A stretch of DNA of 64,000 nucleotides from Piper betle (GCA_033002965.1 JAURVB010012651.1:96336-160335), one strand, 5' to 3'. Shown: positions 23,402 to 37,400, counted from the first letter of the stretch. A program made the numbers and translations. The notes: generated by a model from the letters alone, not told the origin.

Positions 23402-25359
23402 CTATAGAAAGTTTTCCTGCAGTTGCTGCCAGGCTAACCAAACCCATTTAAAATTTTAACATTTAGGGATTAGAGCATTTATAGATAAAACATAGATGCG
23501 ACTAAATAGTTGTCCTCATAAAAGTTAAGAATTAAAATATAAATATAATGCCACTACGCTTTGGGGAAAAAGAATAACACTGTATGTTATCATTATATGT
23601 TTTGGTATTTTTCATAATACCACCCTGCTTTGAAAGAAAAGAAAAAAAGAAGAAAGAATATCACTATATTTTTGTCTATATATTTTTGTATTTTGCCCAT
23701 ATTATTTTCAAGTATGCAAAATAGGATGTCTAAAGTTTAATTGGGCTCATTTTAACTCTGTTCAATTTTATTGATAGAGGTTAAATGTCCAACTCTATAT
23801 GAGCTATGAAGAATAATATTGACTCATTGAGCTAACTGTGATCAACACATATTAAGCTAAATATTTGTATTTGTAACAGTTGTGAATGGAATACCAACGT
23901 ATTTTTGTCTATACATTTTTAAATAAGCAGATGAGGGTTATTATTGGACGCATGGCTCTAACGGTATTAAGAGATTATAATTTTAAATTTAAATTTATTT
24001 TCTTTATTTGAATAATTATTATGAAAAGCATTAAGAAATCTAAATTATAATTTATTACTAACAAATATATAATGCCTAATTTAAATTGAAATATTTACTT
24101 TTTTACTACTGATGTTGGAAAATCTAAATAACTACCCAATGCATTAATGAAATTATTTCTTAACTACCCAAAATATAACAAATACTTAATATCCAATAAT
24201 GAAATTATTTCTTAACACACGACCCTAACCAACATACATATCCATGTTACCAATATATTATACTATAACAAAGGAAAATTCACCCTCCTTCACAACGTGT
24301 CTTACTAATTCGCCAACATTTACCACATCTTATTATTATTTTAAAATTTTACAATTTCTTATAAAGAAAATACATAGATGTCTTATTTTTTTATAATTTT
24401 AAACTTTCAATAAGACTTTTATTATTTTACAATTTTACATTTCGTATTAAAAAGTACTAACTTTTAACCAATTTAGGACTAATAGTAAAATAAAAAAAAG
24501 TATTCAACTTAAATTGGTTGTACATAATGGATCCTTTAAAAATTACTAAAAATAGATTAAAATCCATTAATTGAATAAATTTAAATAAATAGACATTTAG
24601 AATTTTGCAATTTTAAATTAAATTCAAAAGTATAATTTAAAATCAAAGATTATCATATTTATGATGATATTTATAAATTATAAACTTAATCTGCACTATG
24701 CACAGGTCTCCAGTTAATACCTACAACAGGTATACTTCTAGGTCCCCCAGATAACCTACCTGACCAAAGTGGTAAAAAAACAAAGGCAATTAGTCCTGCC
24801 TACGCAGAAGGCAAACAAAGCCAGAACAGATTTATTAAAAGAATTTCAAGAAACACATTTCTTACTTTTCAGTTCTTTTCCTTTCCTTTTTCTTTTTTGT
24901 GTGTGTTGAAGAAACCCATTGGAAACAGATCATTAAAGCTTCAAACTTTATAAACTGCGCATTTCTCCTGCTCTTTCTAAAGAGATGCAATGCTAAGAGG
25001 AGCAGTTTTGAAACTTATAACAGCAAGTTAATACATTCACAACGAACTACTTGATGAAAAGAATCATTTGGCATAAAACGCAAAATGCTCAAAACAAGAT
25101 TTATAGATCTCCCAATGATGATTCAAACCTTAACTATGATGAATCTGATGATCATGAACAAACAGAACTAAACAAATCATTTTATTAGATTAAGCCTCAA
25201 AGCTGACATTATATAAACCATCAAAGTGGATGTAATATGATCTTAATTTACAATGTGTGAAGCTGCGAGAAACGCACTTTAAATAAAGAAAATAAGTACT
25301 CGGCTAATGAGACAGAAACTACATACAAGGACTCTGGAAAAAGCGTGTATCTGAAGCGC
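23402..25359. other. AT-rich intergenic DNA and RBR 3' flank
   Basis: Nothing codes here. 23460-24700 is AT-rich with repeated 'attataattt' and 'cttaatat' words. The segment from about 24900 to 25359 probably holds the 3' UTR and poly(A) region of the minus-strand RBR gene. Confidence 0.5.
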
Positions 25360-28300
25360 CTACTGGTTAGCTTGCTTAGATTGCACAGACGCAATAGCAC
25401 CTGAAGAAGGTGCAGATTTGCCATTTTGTGGATATAGACTGGATGCTACAGCAGAGTCGCTAATTAATCCATCGAAGTTAAGTTTCATCTTCCTACAGCT
25501 GAAGTTAAAGAATCAATCAGGAAGAAGGAATAAAGTGCTAGCAGGAGATAAAGCTTCAAAGGAACATTCAATGCAGTAAAAAAGTGGGCGAAGATACCTC
25601 TTCAAGCGGTTATTTATGGCTGTTAGATCTTTTGATGGACTTTGATAAGCATGGCTGCTCTCTCCAACACAAGCATAGTAACTTCTAGAGCTGGGAGATA
25701 TCCATGTATCCATCTATATAAGAGCACCACTAATCAGTGAACAGTAATTAAATAAATAAACCAACATAGGTACTAGGGATACAAGTTAACCACGCAAGCG
25801 TATGTCAATCAAATAGGCTAGTCACATTAATAATAAGGTTGCAAATAATATATGTTATGTTATCGCATATTAAAAGGACATCCATATATCCTCTCAATGA
25901 TGAAAAAATGATAAGACTATCCCAGTTATATACACATCTACCCGCTCAGTAAATAATCACACAAATCCACCCCATGGTTTAGGCATATATGAAATTTTAA
26001 TCATGTTTTATAACAATGTATTCTCAAATAAGTTGAAAATTCTCTTGAGAATAGCCAACTGATCAATTAAGAAGCCTCGATTACACGAACAAGAATAACA
26101 TGCATTAGTCTTGGGAGTCAAATATAGATGTATTCAAATCTTGACCTGATCATATCAAATACCAATAATGAACTATAAATCGAGCAAATCAGCAAGGATG
26201 CCAAATATATAATAATGACACAAGTTCCTTCTAGTTAGAGCTTAAGTACTTTGTGCAAAAGTTTGTAGCAGACCTTTGATGAACGTAATGGAGAGACATA
26301 TACATTATGAGCTGCAGACACTTTCTTAGGAGATATATCAGGAATACTGGGAAATGACGATAATCTAGGCCCTTCACAAGGATGTCCTGAACAATAAGAT
26401 GATCAAAACAAACACAATTGACAAGATGCCTGCCTTAATTTGAAACAAAGTAAATAAAAACTGACCTGTACAATCATTACTGGTATTATTCTCAGCAACT
26501 CCAATCATCCTAAAAGCTGTTACATTAGGTCCCATTTCCATCAATTGTGACTTTACAGATGGAATAAACACGTCATTGTAGAATGTGATAACATCCACAT
26601 GATCTCGTGCAGTTCTCTGTTTTCTCAAAGCAACAAATAATTTCAATTTTAGAAGCCTTAGATTAGAATTAACAAATTTTTCAGAAAATGGATTTACCGC
26701 ATTGCGACTTGTTGATGAGCAATTAACATATACACTGCGAAAAACCTGGGCTTTAAAATAAGGTTGCTTTTTATAATTGCAAATAATTTCCTTAAATGAC
26801 AGCTTCACCTCAGAAATCTGCAAAAAATATAAATTAATTGAAAAGAGTATAAATGTATTTAACAGAACTAAGGGAATAGAAGAGGACGAATTAAGAGGAA
26901 AAGTTTTACATACTTTTGCCACACCATATATGCTGCAAAGAATAAGCTGATCAATTTGGCGGTTGAAAAAAATGGCAGTCTGCTGGTTAAGAATCTTCTT
27001 AATGAAGTTGTAAACACTCTCCATAATTTCCTGAGACAACTGCAACCTTTCACACAAGCTTTTAATTCTAATGGCAGCATAACTTTAAAATCTGCAAAAC
27101 AATAGGTAAAAAGTTAATAAAGCACCTGTAGAAAAAGGTGGCTGAGAAATTAATTATTTTACAGCATTTTCCAGGAGAATAAGTTAGCCATTAGCAGCAA
27201 ATACAATAAAAACAAGAGAAGAAAAGCATACCTTGGTAAAAAATATTTGAATTCCAGTCTCTGCACATGTTTCTCCACCTCCTGCTGGACTAGGGCGTGC
27301 AGGGCTATGGAAAATTAAAAATTCAAACATTCGAAAAATAGATGGATGCTGGAAAATAGATGAACCATAATAATGCAAATAGAATCCGTACCTAGCAAAA
27401 ACTGATTGCAAGGGTGGTAACACTTTTGCTTTTGGAGAGTTGAAAGATAAAACACTATTTTTAACTGTAGATGTTGAGGAGTTACACGTCAACTGACACA
27501 TTCCTCTGCTCACCACAAAGTCTCTTTGGGGATCTGCATGTCTCCATTTTGATCTGCACCCCAACAATACAAGTTCAATATGTCACTAGGAAGCTAATCA
27601 TTGCCATTTATATTATCCTGTATGACTGAAACACAACACTAGTAAAAGCTTCAAAGAAGTAAGGCATGTGGGATAAAAAACTGCTTAGAAGTTAAGCTCA
27701 CTTAAGTGCCTTAATCTAAAATCTGGGCAAAATAATGCTAAATCAGCATCAAATCTGTAGGACATAACTATTGGTCTGGGTAAACTACCAGATGAGAAAC
27801 TAAGTATATTTGCCTGCAACATTTATATCCAGGAATTGAAATGTGTTAAAAGATTCACAGATTAGAGTCATTAGACACATATAGAACTATCAGAGTCATT
27901 AGACACATGACAAATCAGTGACCTAACAACTAGCCGCACTTGGTTCAACTTTTAAGCACATAACTTGATACCACAAATACCTTTTCCAATGGTATCCACC
28001 CTCATAACATAAGGTTCCCTCTTGCACTTCTCTAATTAGATATATGAAAAACTATCATGCACAAAATTCATTAAGAAGTTAACTCCAACCTTAATCGCAA
28101 AAACTGGTTCAAACAAGCTAGAATGGAAAGGAAACTCACCTCTTGGAACAGGAATAGAAATCAGAGGTTGTAGTGTTCCATTAGAAAAGTTATGCTGAGC
28201 TGCAATCGCATCTAAGGATGGCATTGGCTCTGCAAGTAATGCTTGCCGGTTTATCTCTGTAGCAAGATTTGGTCTAGCAATAATCAAGGAATTATACATC

Positions 28301-31300
28301 GATGAGCCCTTTTCCCATGCCATACTCTCCAGTAACTGCTCTTCAAGAGAGTTAAGGTGCCTTTTCAACTCTCTTGGTAGGCTATCTTCATGCCTCACAA
28401 AGGTTTCGATAACCTTGCTCAAGTCAAAAGCCGTTATTCCTGTTTTCTCCAAAACAGCAGGAAACAATATGGCCGTAGTTTTGTAAGTAGCCAAAATTAG
28501 ATCTGCAGAACAAGCTAGCATGCATCTATGGAATCTCTCATTTGACAACAATGAAGTTAGATTATTTCCCTTCAATGAAATTGGATTCAGCTCGACAAAT
28601 TGCCTCCAAAACTCGGTAGTATAATTTCAATGCTTCCATTTTTCTTTCGTCTGCCCATATGTTGTCCATAAGATTAGCAGTTTGTGAGCAGCCAGAAGCA
28701 GCTCGCTCATAATGACTGCTAGGAAATATTGCAGCAAGTATGACATGAGCTCTGTAGGCAACATCATGAGTTACATCCCTGTCACATGACGACAAGTATG
28801 CTTCTAATTCTGATGAAGGCTTGGAAGGAAGTGGAGAAATGACAGTACGTAGCCACTTCACAGTCGTCATAGCTGTGCTTACAGGAGTTGGAGCCATTCT
28901 TATGTCAACAACACCTAACTTGCTATTAGTCAACGAAGCAATGGGAGAACGCAATGGGGTGACAAGGCATGCTGCATTCTTAACTGGGGAAGATAATGTT
29001 TCAAAATTTCTCTGCACAAATTTACAAAAATTAACACGCCATGAATTCATCTAATACAGTTGTGACTCATTCCAAAAGTTCAAAAAAATAATGCACATAA
29101 CAGAATTTCTACCTTAAAAATAAACCATTATTACAAGCCTTACCTTAATCCCAGATAGATTCAGGGAATTTCCAGGCAAGCTTGCAGTGCCAAGCAAAGT
29201 TTCATCCTCATCAATAAACGTCCTTTCATCAATGTCACCTTTACTGTCAATCGCATCACAATACTGCTTTTCCAAAACTTGTAGACTCAATGACATTGAT
29301 TCCTTATTCATTAAATCCTCAAAGTAGGCTAAACCATCTGCATTTGCAGAGAATGAGACATCTAAAGTATGAATGGGACAATAAATGCTACAAACAACAA
29401 TAAAAATGATCTACTAACCTGTGTTAATATTGCCCAAGTTTTCAGATTTACATTCTGAAGCTGAACATGGCACTTTCCTTAAAATATCTGCTATCAACTT
29501 ATTCGCATTTTCCATCATTTTCCTTATTTCATCTTCTGATGTTTGATAGATTTCACAGAGAGATGAAATAAGATCCACCCCCTTCTCAGTCATCTTCGCT
29601 GAATAAAACAAATATAGAAAAAGTAGGTCAAATAATACTTAATGGCATTTCCTAATATCTTGAGATCAAATAGCAAAAGGAATTACCAAAGGGAGAAGTG
29701 CCACCAAGAGAAAAGTTCCAAAAGTGCAGAGGGACATGAAGGATCAAAATAGCCTATCATGACAAGAGCAATTAATTCAATGAAAATTAAATGTAAAAAA
29801 TATGTAAGTTTGAGAAAATCTGAGTAAATAACTAACCAAAACAGTAACTAGGCCAGTGGTACATGTGACCAGATCCTTAAACCTACTAAACACACGGATT
29901 CTGAGTAATAAAAACAGTAGCCAACCAAACCGATGAAAATTAGACAAGCAATCAGCAATATCATTGGGGAACTCCAAGTTTTCATCCTTTATATCCCTTC
30001 TTGAGAAAAATTTCTGATACCCTCCATTGTAGAAGCTGAATAAAGACATAAACAAAGTCTTAAATTTACAATTATAGCAATCTGATATAAAATAAAAATT
30101 CCAATCCATGACCAAAATTATGCGGACTCAAGTGGATAAAGAAGATGGCGATGACGACAATTTCAATTTTTTTTCCTAAAGAAAAGTGGCTTTTGAGTAA
30201 AGGACAATCTCAAAATTTTCATCAAGAAGAAAATAACAATTTGTTAAAAGAAAAGCAATAGCAAACTATTAGCTTCCAAAGGAAACTGAATTTCTATTTA
30301 ATGGCAGCTTTGTGATAGACGATGACTAAATTCATATTTTTAATTCAGCAATCATCTCATAAGCATAACTACTAACTTACAAAAGCAGATGATGATGATG
30401 ACGACATATAATCAAACTACTTATAATTAATCCCTCTTTCGAGGGTTGCAATAAGAAGGAAAAGTGACGTAAAAAAATTCTACATGGTTTCTAAAATCAT
30501 GGAAATATGATTTTCAAGTCAAACGTCCCAATCTGGCTTCTAGGACAAGGTGTAAATTGGGATGATGAAGCATGAGAAAGCTGAAGAGTTCAATTGCAAG
30601 CTATATTCATAAACTCCACATTTGACTACAATTTGATCAATGCATTCTTGCAGCAAGTTCACATTGATAATTGGCACATTGCATTAGACAAAAATAAGCA
30701 TTTAAGCATGTAACTAGTAGTAATGTCAATCAGACCAGCATCACTAAAAATGGCAAGAGATAATGTCTAACACAAAACTTACTTGCTTAAAAGGATGAGC
30801 TGCACAAAGTATTCTTGTAATTCCTTAACCTAAGTACATTTACAAGGACATATTAAAACTCATTTACAAAAAATTAATAGCAACAGAGAGCAATTTCGGC
30901 AATTAGACATGCACCTGTAGCCTTTTCTCCCAATTTGCACCATACATGTTGCTCAAAACATGTTCTGACCTTAGAAAAAATTGTGGCATCTCCCTGCAGA
31001 ACTCGACAACACTGAAGACGAAATTCCAAAAAGAAGAAAAAATCAGGAACACAGGAGAACGGAGTAATTCATCAGAAGACGAAGATATACAATTTCATCT
31101 TACCTGAGCTTTGTGGCCCTCAATATATTACACAAACTGAAATTGCCACCATCAATGACTTTCAGCTCTTGGTTGGCTTGAGTAGTTACACTTAATCTCT
31201 TCACAGTAAACAGAATGCATGAAAACCAGAACCGCTCTATTTCCGCCGTCTAATTACACAGCATTGGAAAGAAAACATTAGGCCAAACAAAGCAAATTCA

Positions 31301-31913
31301 ATGCACACTCTAACATATTCCAATAAAATTATTAACTAAAAGTTCCTATTTTTTTTACTATTTTCACCGCAAGTGAGCACACAATGTGATTTCAACGCAG
31401 ACTATGACATATTTCAACAAAAAAACATGAAAAGTTCACAATTTTTCATCATCCGCCATCTAATCTTAAAATATTGAGAAAGAAAAACAAGGCCAAACAA
31501 AGCTAATTCGATACACGCTCGGGCATATTCCAACAGAACCCATAAAAAGCTCCTAATTTGTGATCAACACACAATCTTTAGAGAAAGAACGTACAGATCC
31601 GCTTCCAATGGACGACATATACGCAGAAAGGAGAGTTTTGGTCTGTTGCAGCAGCCTCAACCCCTGTTTGAACGTCTCCTCATCAAGCGATAGCCCAGTC
31701 TGCAGAAGGACCATCAAAAGCACCAATCGCATACAACAAAACGAAAACAACAACAACAAAAAAACACCCACAAATCAATACTAGAATCCAAACCTTGCAC
31801 AGCTGCTCGAATCTCCCTTCAACACTCCCATCGTCGGGTCGCGAATTCCGGGAGGAAGCCGGATCCCTGCCATCCTTGCCATCCTCCATTAACGCCAAAC
31901 CGGGACTCATCAT
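25360..31913 (-). CDS. RBR1: RETINOBLASTOMA-RELATED protein gene, 18 exons, with four frame shifts as read
   Basis: Exons on the minus strand: 31913-31794, 31699-31595, 31249-31104, 31011-30915, 30829-30783, 30035-29837, 29753-29687, 29598-29419, 29337-29144, 29011-28140, 27553-27392, 27304-27232, 27091-26914, 26817-26698, 26616-26466, 26386-26274, 25713-25598, 25492-25360. All 17 introns are GT-AG and all phases agree once four extra bases are discounted, giving about 1,022 residues, normal for RBR. The N-terminal domain spans exons 2-7 ([10 protein letters not shown]). Pocket A starts near residue 424 ([19 protein letters not shown]). Pocket B spans exons 12-15 ([20 protein letters not shown]). 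The C-terminal part has CDK-type sites (ISPKK, SPLRSSK, SPSKDL). RBR binds E2F/DP in the nucleus and represses G1/S genes. Net +1 shifts: near 28572 and 27075, and near 27530 and 27483 in exon 11. There are no stop substitutions. It is either a young pseudogene or a good gene with assembly errors. Confidence 0.92.
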
Positions 31914-32024
31914 TTCACGCCAGATCCGCCCCCAACCCTATCCGATCCGCCACCATATCAGCCAAGAAAAACGCTAAAATTCTCCCGAAATCTCCGATAT
32001 CGCAACCGAAATTCCGCCGGAATA

Positions 32025-32032
32025 GCGCCAAA
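32025..32032 (-). promoter_or_regulatory. E2F site upstream of RBR
   Basis: On the minus strand the sequence is TTTGGCGC, an exact match to the plant E2F consensus TTTSSCGC, about 112-119 bases before the RBR ATG. Plant RBR genes are known E2F targets, so feedback control is plausible. Confidence 0.65.
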
Positions 32033-32156
32033 TTTCCGATCAAACGGCGCAAAAATCGAATCTTTTCACAACACTCGGGAACGACGAACCTCGTTGTGAT
32101 GGGAATCGGAACGCTTTAGAAGAATTCGGAGTTGGGATTGGAGGAAGAGGAAGGAA

Positions 32157-32165
32157 TTAGGGTTT
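32157..32165 (-). promoter_or_regulatory. Telo-box upstream of RBR
   Basis: The minus strand reads AAACCCTAA, the plant telo-box seen in promoters of growth and S-phase genes, often near E2F sites. It lies about 245 bases before the ATG. Confidence 0.55.
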
Positions 32166-32206
32166 GGGGAAACCCCGGCAGCGCTATCTCCTTCTTTCTG
32201 GAAAGG

Positions 32207-32214
32207 GCGGGAAA
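32207..32214 (-). promoter_or_regulatory. Second E2F site upstream of RBR
   Basis: The minus strand reads TTTCCCGC, again an exact TTTSSCGC match, about 300 bases before the ATG. Two sites plus a telo-box in 190 bases is a typical S-phase promoter layout. Confidence 0.6.
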
Positions 32215-35200
32215 ACGATGATGGCATAACATCATGATGATGAGCCGTTCATGTATGAATGTATACATGTCATGCGCCCGTGGGCCCATGGGCGTGCCAT
32301 GACACCTATTATTTCTTTTCTTTTTGTTAATTATCATTAGAGAAATCTTCAAGCATCTATAAACTCTACCCGTATAAAAATCAATCCCTATTAAGTTATT
32401 TTTCGATTATTTAATTAAAAAGTAATAAAACAATTTATTTAAATATAAAAATATTAAATAAAATTTTAATGATCACTATTACATTTAAGCTAAAAATTAG
32501 TTAAAATATATTAAAAATATTATAACTTGGCCATTGCGCTTGGCTATAAAAAGTCTTATAATTTAATTATTTACCAGCCTGTTTTGAATTTAATAGAATA
32601 TAATATAAAATAATTAATTCGCTATCTAAAAAGTGGACAAAAATTTTGGTTAATGTAATCATAAATAGTAGTAGAAGGTTGTGCCGTCACCCTTTTATTA
32701 GTCTTTTATATACAATTATAATCTCTACATCAACCCTAATTTTTAAAGTTTTAATTGTCAAAGCCTCGCTTTAATGGAATTAACTAATTTATATTTTATA
32801 TTTATATGTTTCTTATTTTGCAAGGATAGTTTATCATAGGTTAGATGGTTGGAACATTTTATATTTTGTGAATGAGAAGATAGTTTAGCTAACTATAATT
32901 TTAACCTACTTAAATTTCTACTTTATTATAATATAAAATAGTGAAATTTTATAACATTTTAATAAATGTTTAACTTATGGCAAATTGGTAAAAACTCGAT
33001 TATGATAAAACTGTATAAATTTGGTCAACAATTTATTTATGGTACAATATTTTAAGACGATAAATGGTGATAATGAATGTTATTAGCAAAGCCATTTATA
33101 GCCCTAATTGAACATGCCTTTAACTAATACAATAAATTTTTGTAAGTCCATGTTGACATAAAATTTATGGAAGTTCCATATTTTTCTAATAAATATCATT
33201 TGGAAAAGTATATATTATCCCTCAAATATTCACATTCTTAATAAAATTATTTCTCATTAATATTCAAGCATTAGTTCTCATTATTCTAATTTCTAATATT
33301 CGAAGTTATTTTTTCATTAATATTCTTAATATGAACTCTCGTTATGGATACATTTCCTTATAAATATTAATCTGAAAAACACATATTAGTCCTCATTACT
33401 CCTATTTATAATAAAAATTGTTCCTTGTTAATGTGAATTAAACTTCATTATTCAAGTTGTTCCTCATTAACATTCATAATAAAAATCTCCTTCGTATTTG
33501 TAATAATTAAAAACTCTTTTTATAATATTAATTATTTCTTATTTTCACGTAAGCTCAAGACTTTCTCCATTACATTAATGATTTTTAATTAATTTTGTAA
33601 TTGTTGAATTTAAGATTCTTTTAATTATTATTAGGGAAATCATTAAATGAAATAATATTATATTTAAAGTATCTATTATGTTTGAGCTCTTTATTTTTAA
33701 TAAGAGTTAATTAAATAAATTTTAAAAATAGTCCACATATTGCACGGGCCTTGGATGAGTATTGTGCATTGGCATGATATTTTATTATTTAAATAATATA
33801 ATATTTAGTAAATTTTATTTTATCAAATAATACAATGCAATTTTAGAAAATAAAAAATATCAAGCTTATATAAACGTGATATTATTATGAATAAATTTTT
33901 CAATGTATAGTTCAGATGTGAATTAACTGAAGCATTTTGAACATAAGCGTTCAATTACTTTTTAAAAATTAATTAAAGTAGACAAAATCATTTTCAATGT
34001 TTCAATCAACTTCTATCCCCACAAATAAGGATTTGTCCAGACTATTTTAAATTCTAGTTTAAAAAATAAAAGATTTAAAATTTATATTTTCCCATACAAC
34101 ATATGAGAAATATGTTCATTAAAAAAATAAAATAACTATAATGAATTTTACTACAGAGAATGTATGTGGCTCCTGTCCCCACAAAGATCCTTCATGCCAT
34201 ACATGATGCTTGGAACCAATTAAAACCCGACGCGTGTTTTACCGTTGCGAAGGGCCCAGGTGTATAAGGCACGTGTGGGAACCACCCTTCGGATTCAGTG
34301 ACTGGATTTGTGTGCGTGCGTGTTAAAATTGAATAAATAAATACATAAAAATATATTAATGTATGAAGTGCATCGAAATTGGAGATTGCTGGTTTTGATG
34401 TGCCCATGCAGACATTGTCCTCTTCTCCTCTGTTACGTGTCCATCGAGTGTGATCTTTCGTGGACTTGAATGGTCCAATAATTTTTTTTTGTTACCCTGA
34501 AAAAAATATAAAATCTAAAAATTCCCAATAATTAACTTTAAAAAAAATTAACATGCAATGTGTTTCATTGAAAAATAATGTAAGTTTTATTTTATGTGTA
34601 CTTTGGAAAAGGATATGATTTATTTTTGAGGCTACTCATGTGCAAAAGATGGAAGGATTTACTTCAAAAGTTTTTGGTCGTTAAATGTCACAACTCAAGA
34701 GGATTGGAAAGAACTAATGTGATAGGAGAAGTGAGTTTTGGAAGTAAATATCCAATTACTCCTTATCTAAAGACCATTAAGGAATTTTTTTTTATGACAC
34801 ACATGATCCTTGGATTTTGTCTTTTGTTCAATTTTACAGTCAATGTTAGGTTGAAAGAATGAAAGTGATTAATATGGGAATCATTTGAAATTGAGGAATA
34901 TGTTTTGGGTGCCTTTCAATAAATTTAATCATGGAAAATAAGTACTCCATTCTTCTCAATTTTAAAGATAATTACTTACAACTTAAAAAGAGTAAGGTTA
35001 TGAAACTTTCCGGAAGAACAAAAGACATCAGAACTTTTTAACACAACAACAATCACTTAGTTCGGAGTTTTAAATACAAAATGTGAGTTTTAAGACACTG
35101 AAAACTACATATACGAAACATCTTGGGAAGAAGTTTGAAATTCGAGCTCACTTGGCTTTTCCCGCTTGCTTTCCTCTCCCTTCCCGCATGCGCTGGTGTT

Positions 35201-37251
35201 TGCTTCTACCTTAATGTTTGCTTGTGCGCTAAGGCTTCATCAAGGCACATAAGCGTTCCGCTTGCCTATCTTCATCAGTTGTTTGGATGTATATAATGAT
35301 ATTTTTTATGTATTTTGTAACTGAACTCCTACAGAATTTGAAAATCCAATCGAGGTCGAATAATTGTTTGGATAAAACATACTAAGACAGATATATAGCA
35401 CTCGATCTTTCATAAGGGTCGTGATAAATGCGTAATAGCCAACATCTCCGCATCAAATACCTTTATCACGGTAGCTGTGGCGTAAGCTTTGTCAGGTTAC
35501 GGTGAAGTTGTGACAAATTCCGTGGCAAATTTGTCACGGCCCTATCTTGTTGTCACGAGAATTAATATTCTCTACCATTATAATAATTAAACGTCTCATA
35601 TTTCCTTCAAGAAATATCATATCATATATGTTTTTAGACAGTAAAATTTCTTTTGTAAAATCAGATTTGACTAATGATAAGGTATGTTAAAAATTGCAAC
35701 AACTAATGTTGAACATGATGGGATTTTGCAAGAGAACATGTTTTGCACAAAATTCCAGTCACAAAGTTGTAATTGGATAGAAACAGAATAAGGATAAAGT
35801 AAATGATCAAATATGCAAATTAAATGAGCAAGGAAAGCTATAGTGATCACAATATGGACTCGGTCATAAAAATATAAGAATCATGTCCCCAATATAAGTA
35901 ATATTTCCAATGAAATTAAATAATTTTAAAAATGAAATGATGAAGTTGGTTATCTCTAGAGATTAGTATGATTTAATGAACTAAATAAGGGGTGCATCAC
36001 AGGTAGAAAAATGGATCTCAACCATGACTAAATTTTGCCACCAGCTTTCCTCCGTTGGCCACTCCTCACCATTACAGCTCCACCATCACATGGACCTCCT
36101 TTGCCAGCCATTCCTCATCCTCGCTGCACCAACCTCCCCGACCACCGACCCTCACCGCCAGTGCTCCTTCATGCTTGCTACCCGTACTACCACCCGGCCT
36201 GTCCTCCTCTATTACCACTCCATCTCCAATTGTGCCTTTTCTGCTGCTCAACCACCGCCACCGACCCTCCTTTGCCACCACGTCTCCTCCGACAGCCATC
36301 GCCCGATCTCCTACCGCAACCCATACCACTAATGTTTCTAGCCTCCCTTCTCCACCACCGCTGTCCTTGACTACCTAGTGCCACTGCTGTTTCTAGCGTC
36401 CCCACTCCACCACTGTCATCTTCGGTCGTTCTTGCCGTCGCCGGCATGTATATATTATTATTATTATTTATTCTTTTTGTTTTTTACCACAGATTTTGCC
36501 ACGGCTAAGAGATGGTAAAATTAACCACGGTGGCCACCCGGCTAAACCGTTCGACCTCGTGTAAGTACAATTGTCAGCACCGGTGGTAATTTTCCATGGC
36601 AAACTTCAATTTGCACGGTAAAACGTCAATTGCCACTACAATAGCTATTGGTCATTTTTCCACTACCGCATGTGCTAAATAAGGGATGTGTGAATTAGAT
36701 TTTGCATGACAAAAATAAGAAGTGAGGTGTATGTATGTAAGTGGAAGGAGAGGACTCTTTTGTCACCATCACATCCTCTCCTCTCTCTTCCCTCTTCTCG
36801 TGTCACCTTGATTTGCATCCAAAGCTTCAAGAACTTCCATATATAAAACAATAGTTACATCTTTGTCACGGCAAAGCCTAATTGTCAACTATTTTGTCGT
36901 GACAAAACCCGTGATTATTTTGTCAGGCCATGATTTCATGACAAATTTGTTGCGACAAAAACCAATATCTCTAATAATGGTCATGATGGTTTTTTTCTAA
37001 GGAGAGAAATTCCATCATGTATATATGTTATTTTCATAAACTTTGGAACAATTCACAACAATGTTAGATGAATTAATGCAGAGTTAATTTGGTGTAAATT
37101 TGTGCAGAGGAATTTTGGATCATTTACCTTCCCCAGATAATAATGCCTTTGCTTTAGCCCACTCCTTCATTGCCTGCAATATTTTCTAGCACATTGTGGG
37201 CGGTCTGTAGAGCAAGAGTCCAATAATTTACCTCCCAGAGCAAAAGCCAAT
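32215..37251. other. AT-rich intergenic DNA with unassigned repeat pieces
   Basis: 32340-34160 is very AT-rich with no gene. About 33180-33560 repeats words like 'cattaatattc' and 'ttctcattatt', suggesting old tandem or dispersed sequence. 35380-35580 and 36840-36980 share 'tgtcacggc', 'gtgacaaa' and 'aatttgt' words and 'caatatctct'-like ends, as in sub-terminal repeats of a DNA transposon, but no clear ends were found. 36020-36440 is GC-rich, Pro/Ser/Thr-coding in three frames and low-complexity. It has no recognisable domain. Confidence 0.4.
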
Positions 37252-37400
37252 AAATTGGAATCTGCTCTACAAATTGCCTCCAATACTCTTTAGTATAATT
37301 TCGGACCTTCTATTTTCGTGTCTTCTCACATGTTGTTCTTAAGAGCTTGTAAACAGCAGAAGTAGCTCGCTCCTAGTGATTTGCAGCAAGTATGACATGA
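37252..37400 (-). pseudogene. Fragment of RBR exon 10
   Basis: This stretch aligns with RBR positions 28578-28748 in the same orientation. Shared words include acaaattgcctcca, tagtataatttc, agtagctcgctc versus agcagctcgctc, and gcagcaagtatgacatga. It covers the end of pocket A and has small gaps and substitutions, so it is an old, non-coding copy. No introns or other RBR exons are next to it. Confidence 0.8.

Noticed and set aside
28562..28575. A short intron at the RBR exon 10 frame change
   Set aside because: The two frames overlap by 14 bases, so there is no room for a plant intron and no GT-AG pair; a one-base shift is the only reading.
36024..36447. Three overlapping Pro/Ser/His-rich open frames on the plus strand and two on the minus strand
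   Set aside because: All frames are open because of GC-rich low-complexity sequence. No domain, start context or splice sites support a gene.
35380..36980. CACTA-type DNA transposon
   Set aside because: Sub-terminal-like 'tgtcacgg' words are present at both sides, but no CACTA ends, target duplication or transposase were found.
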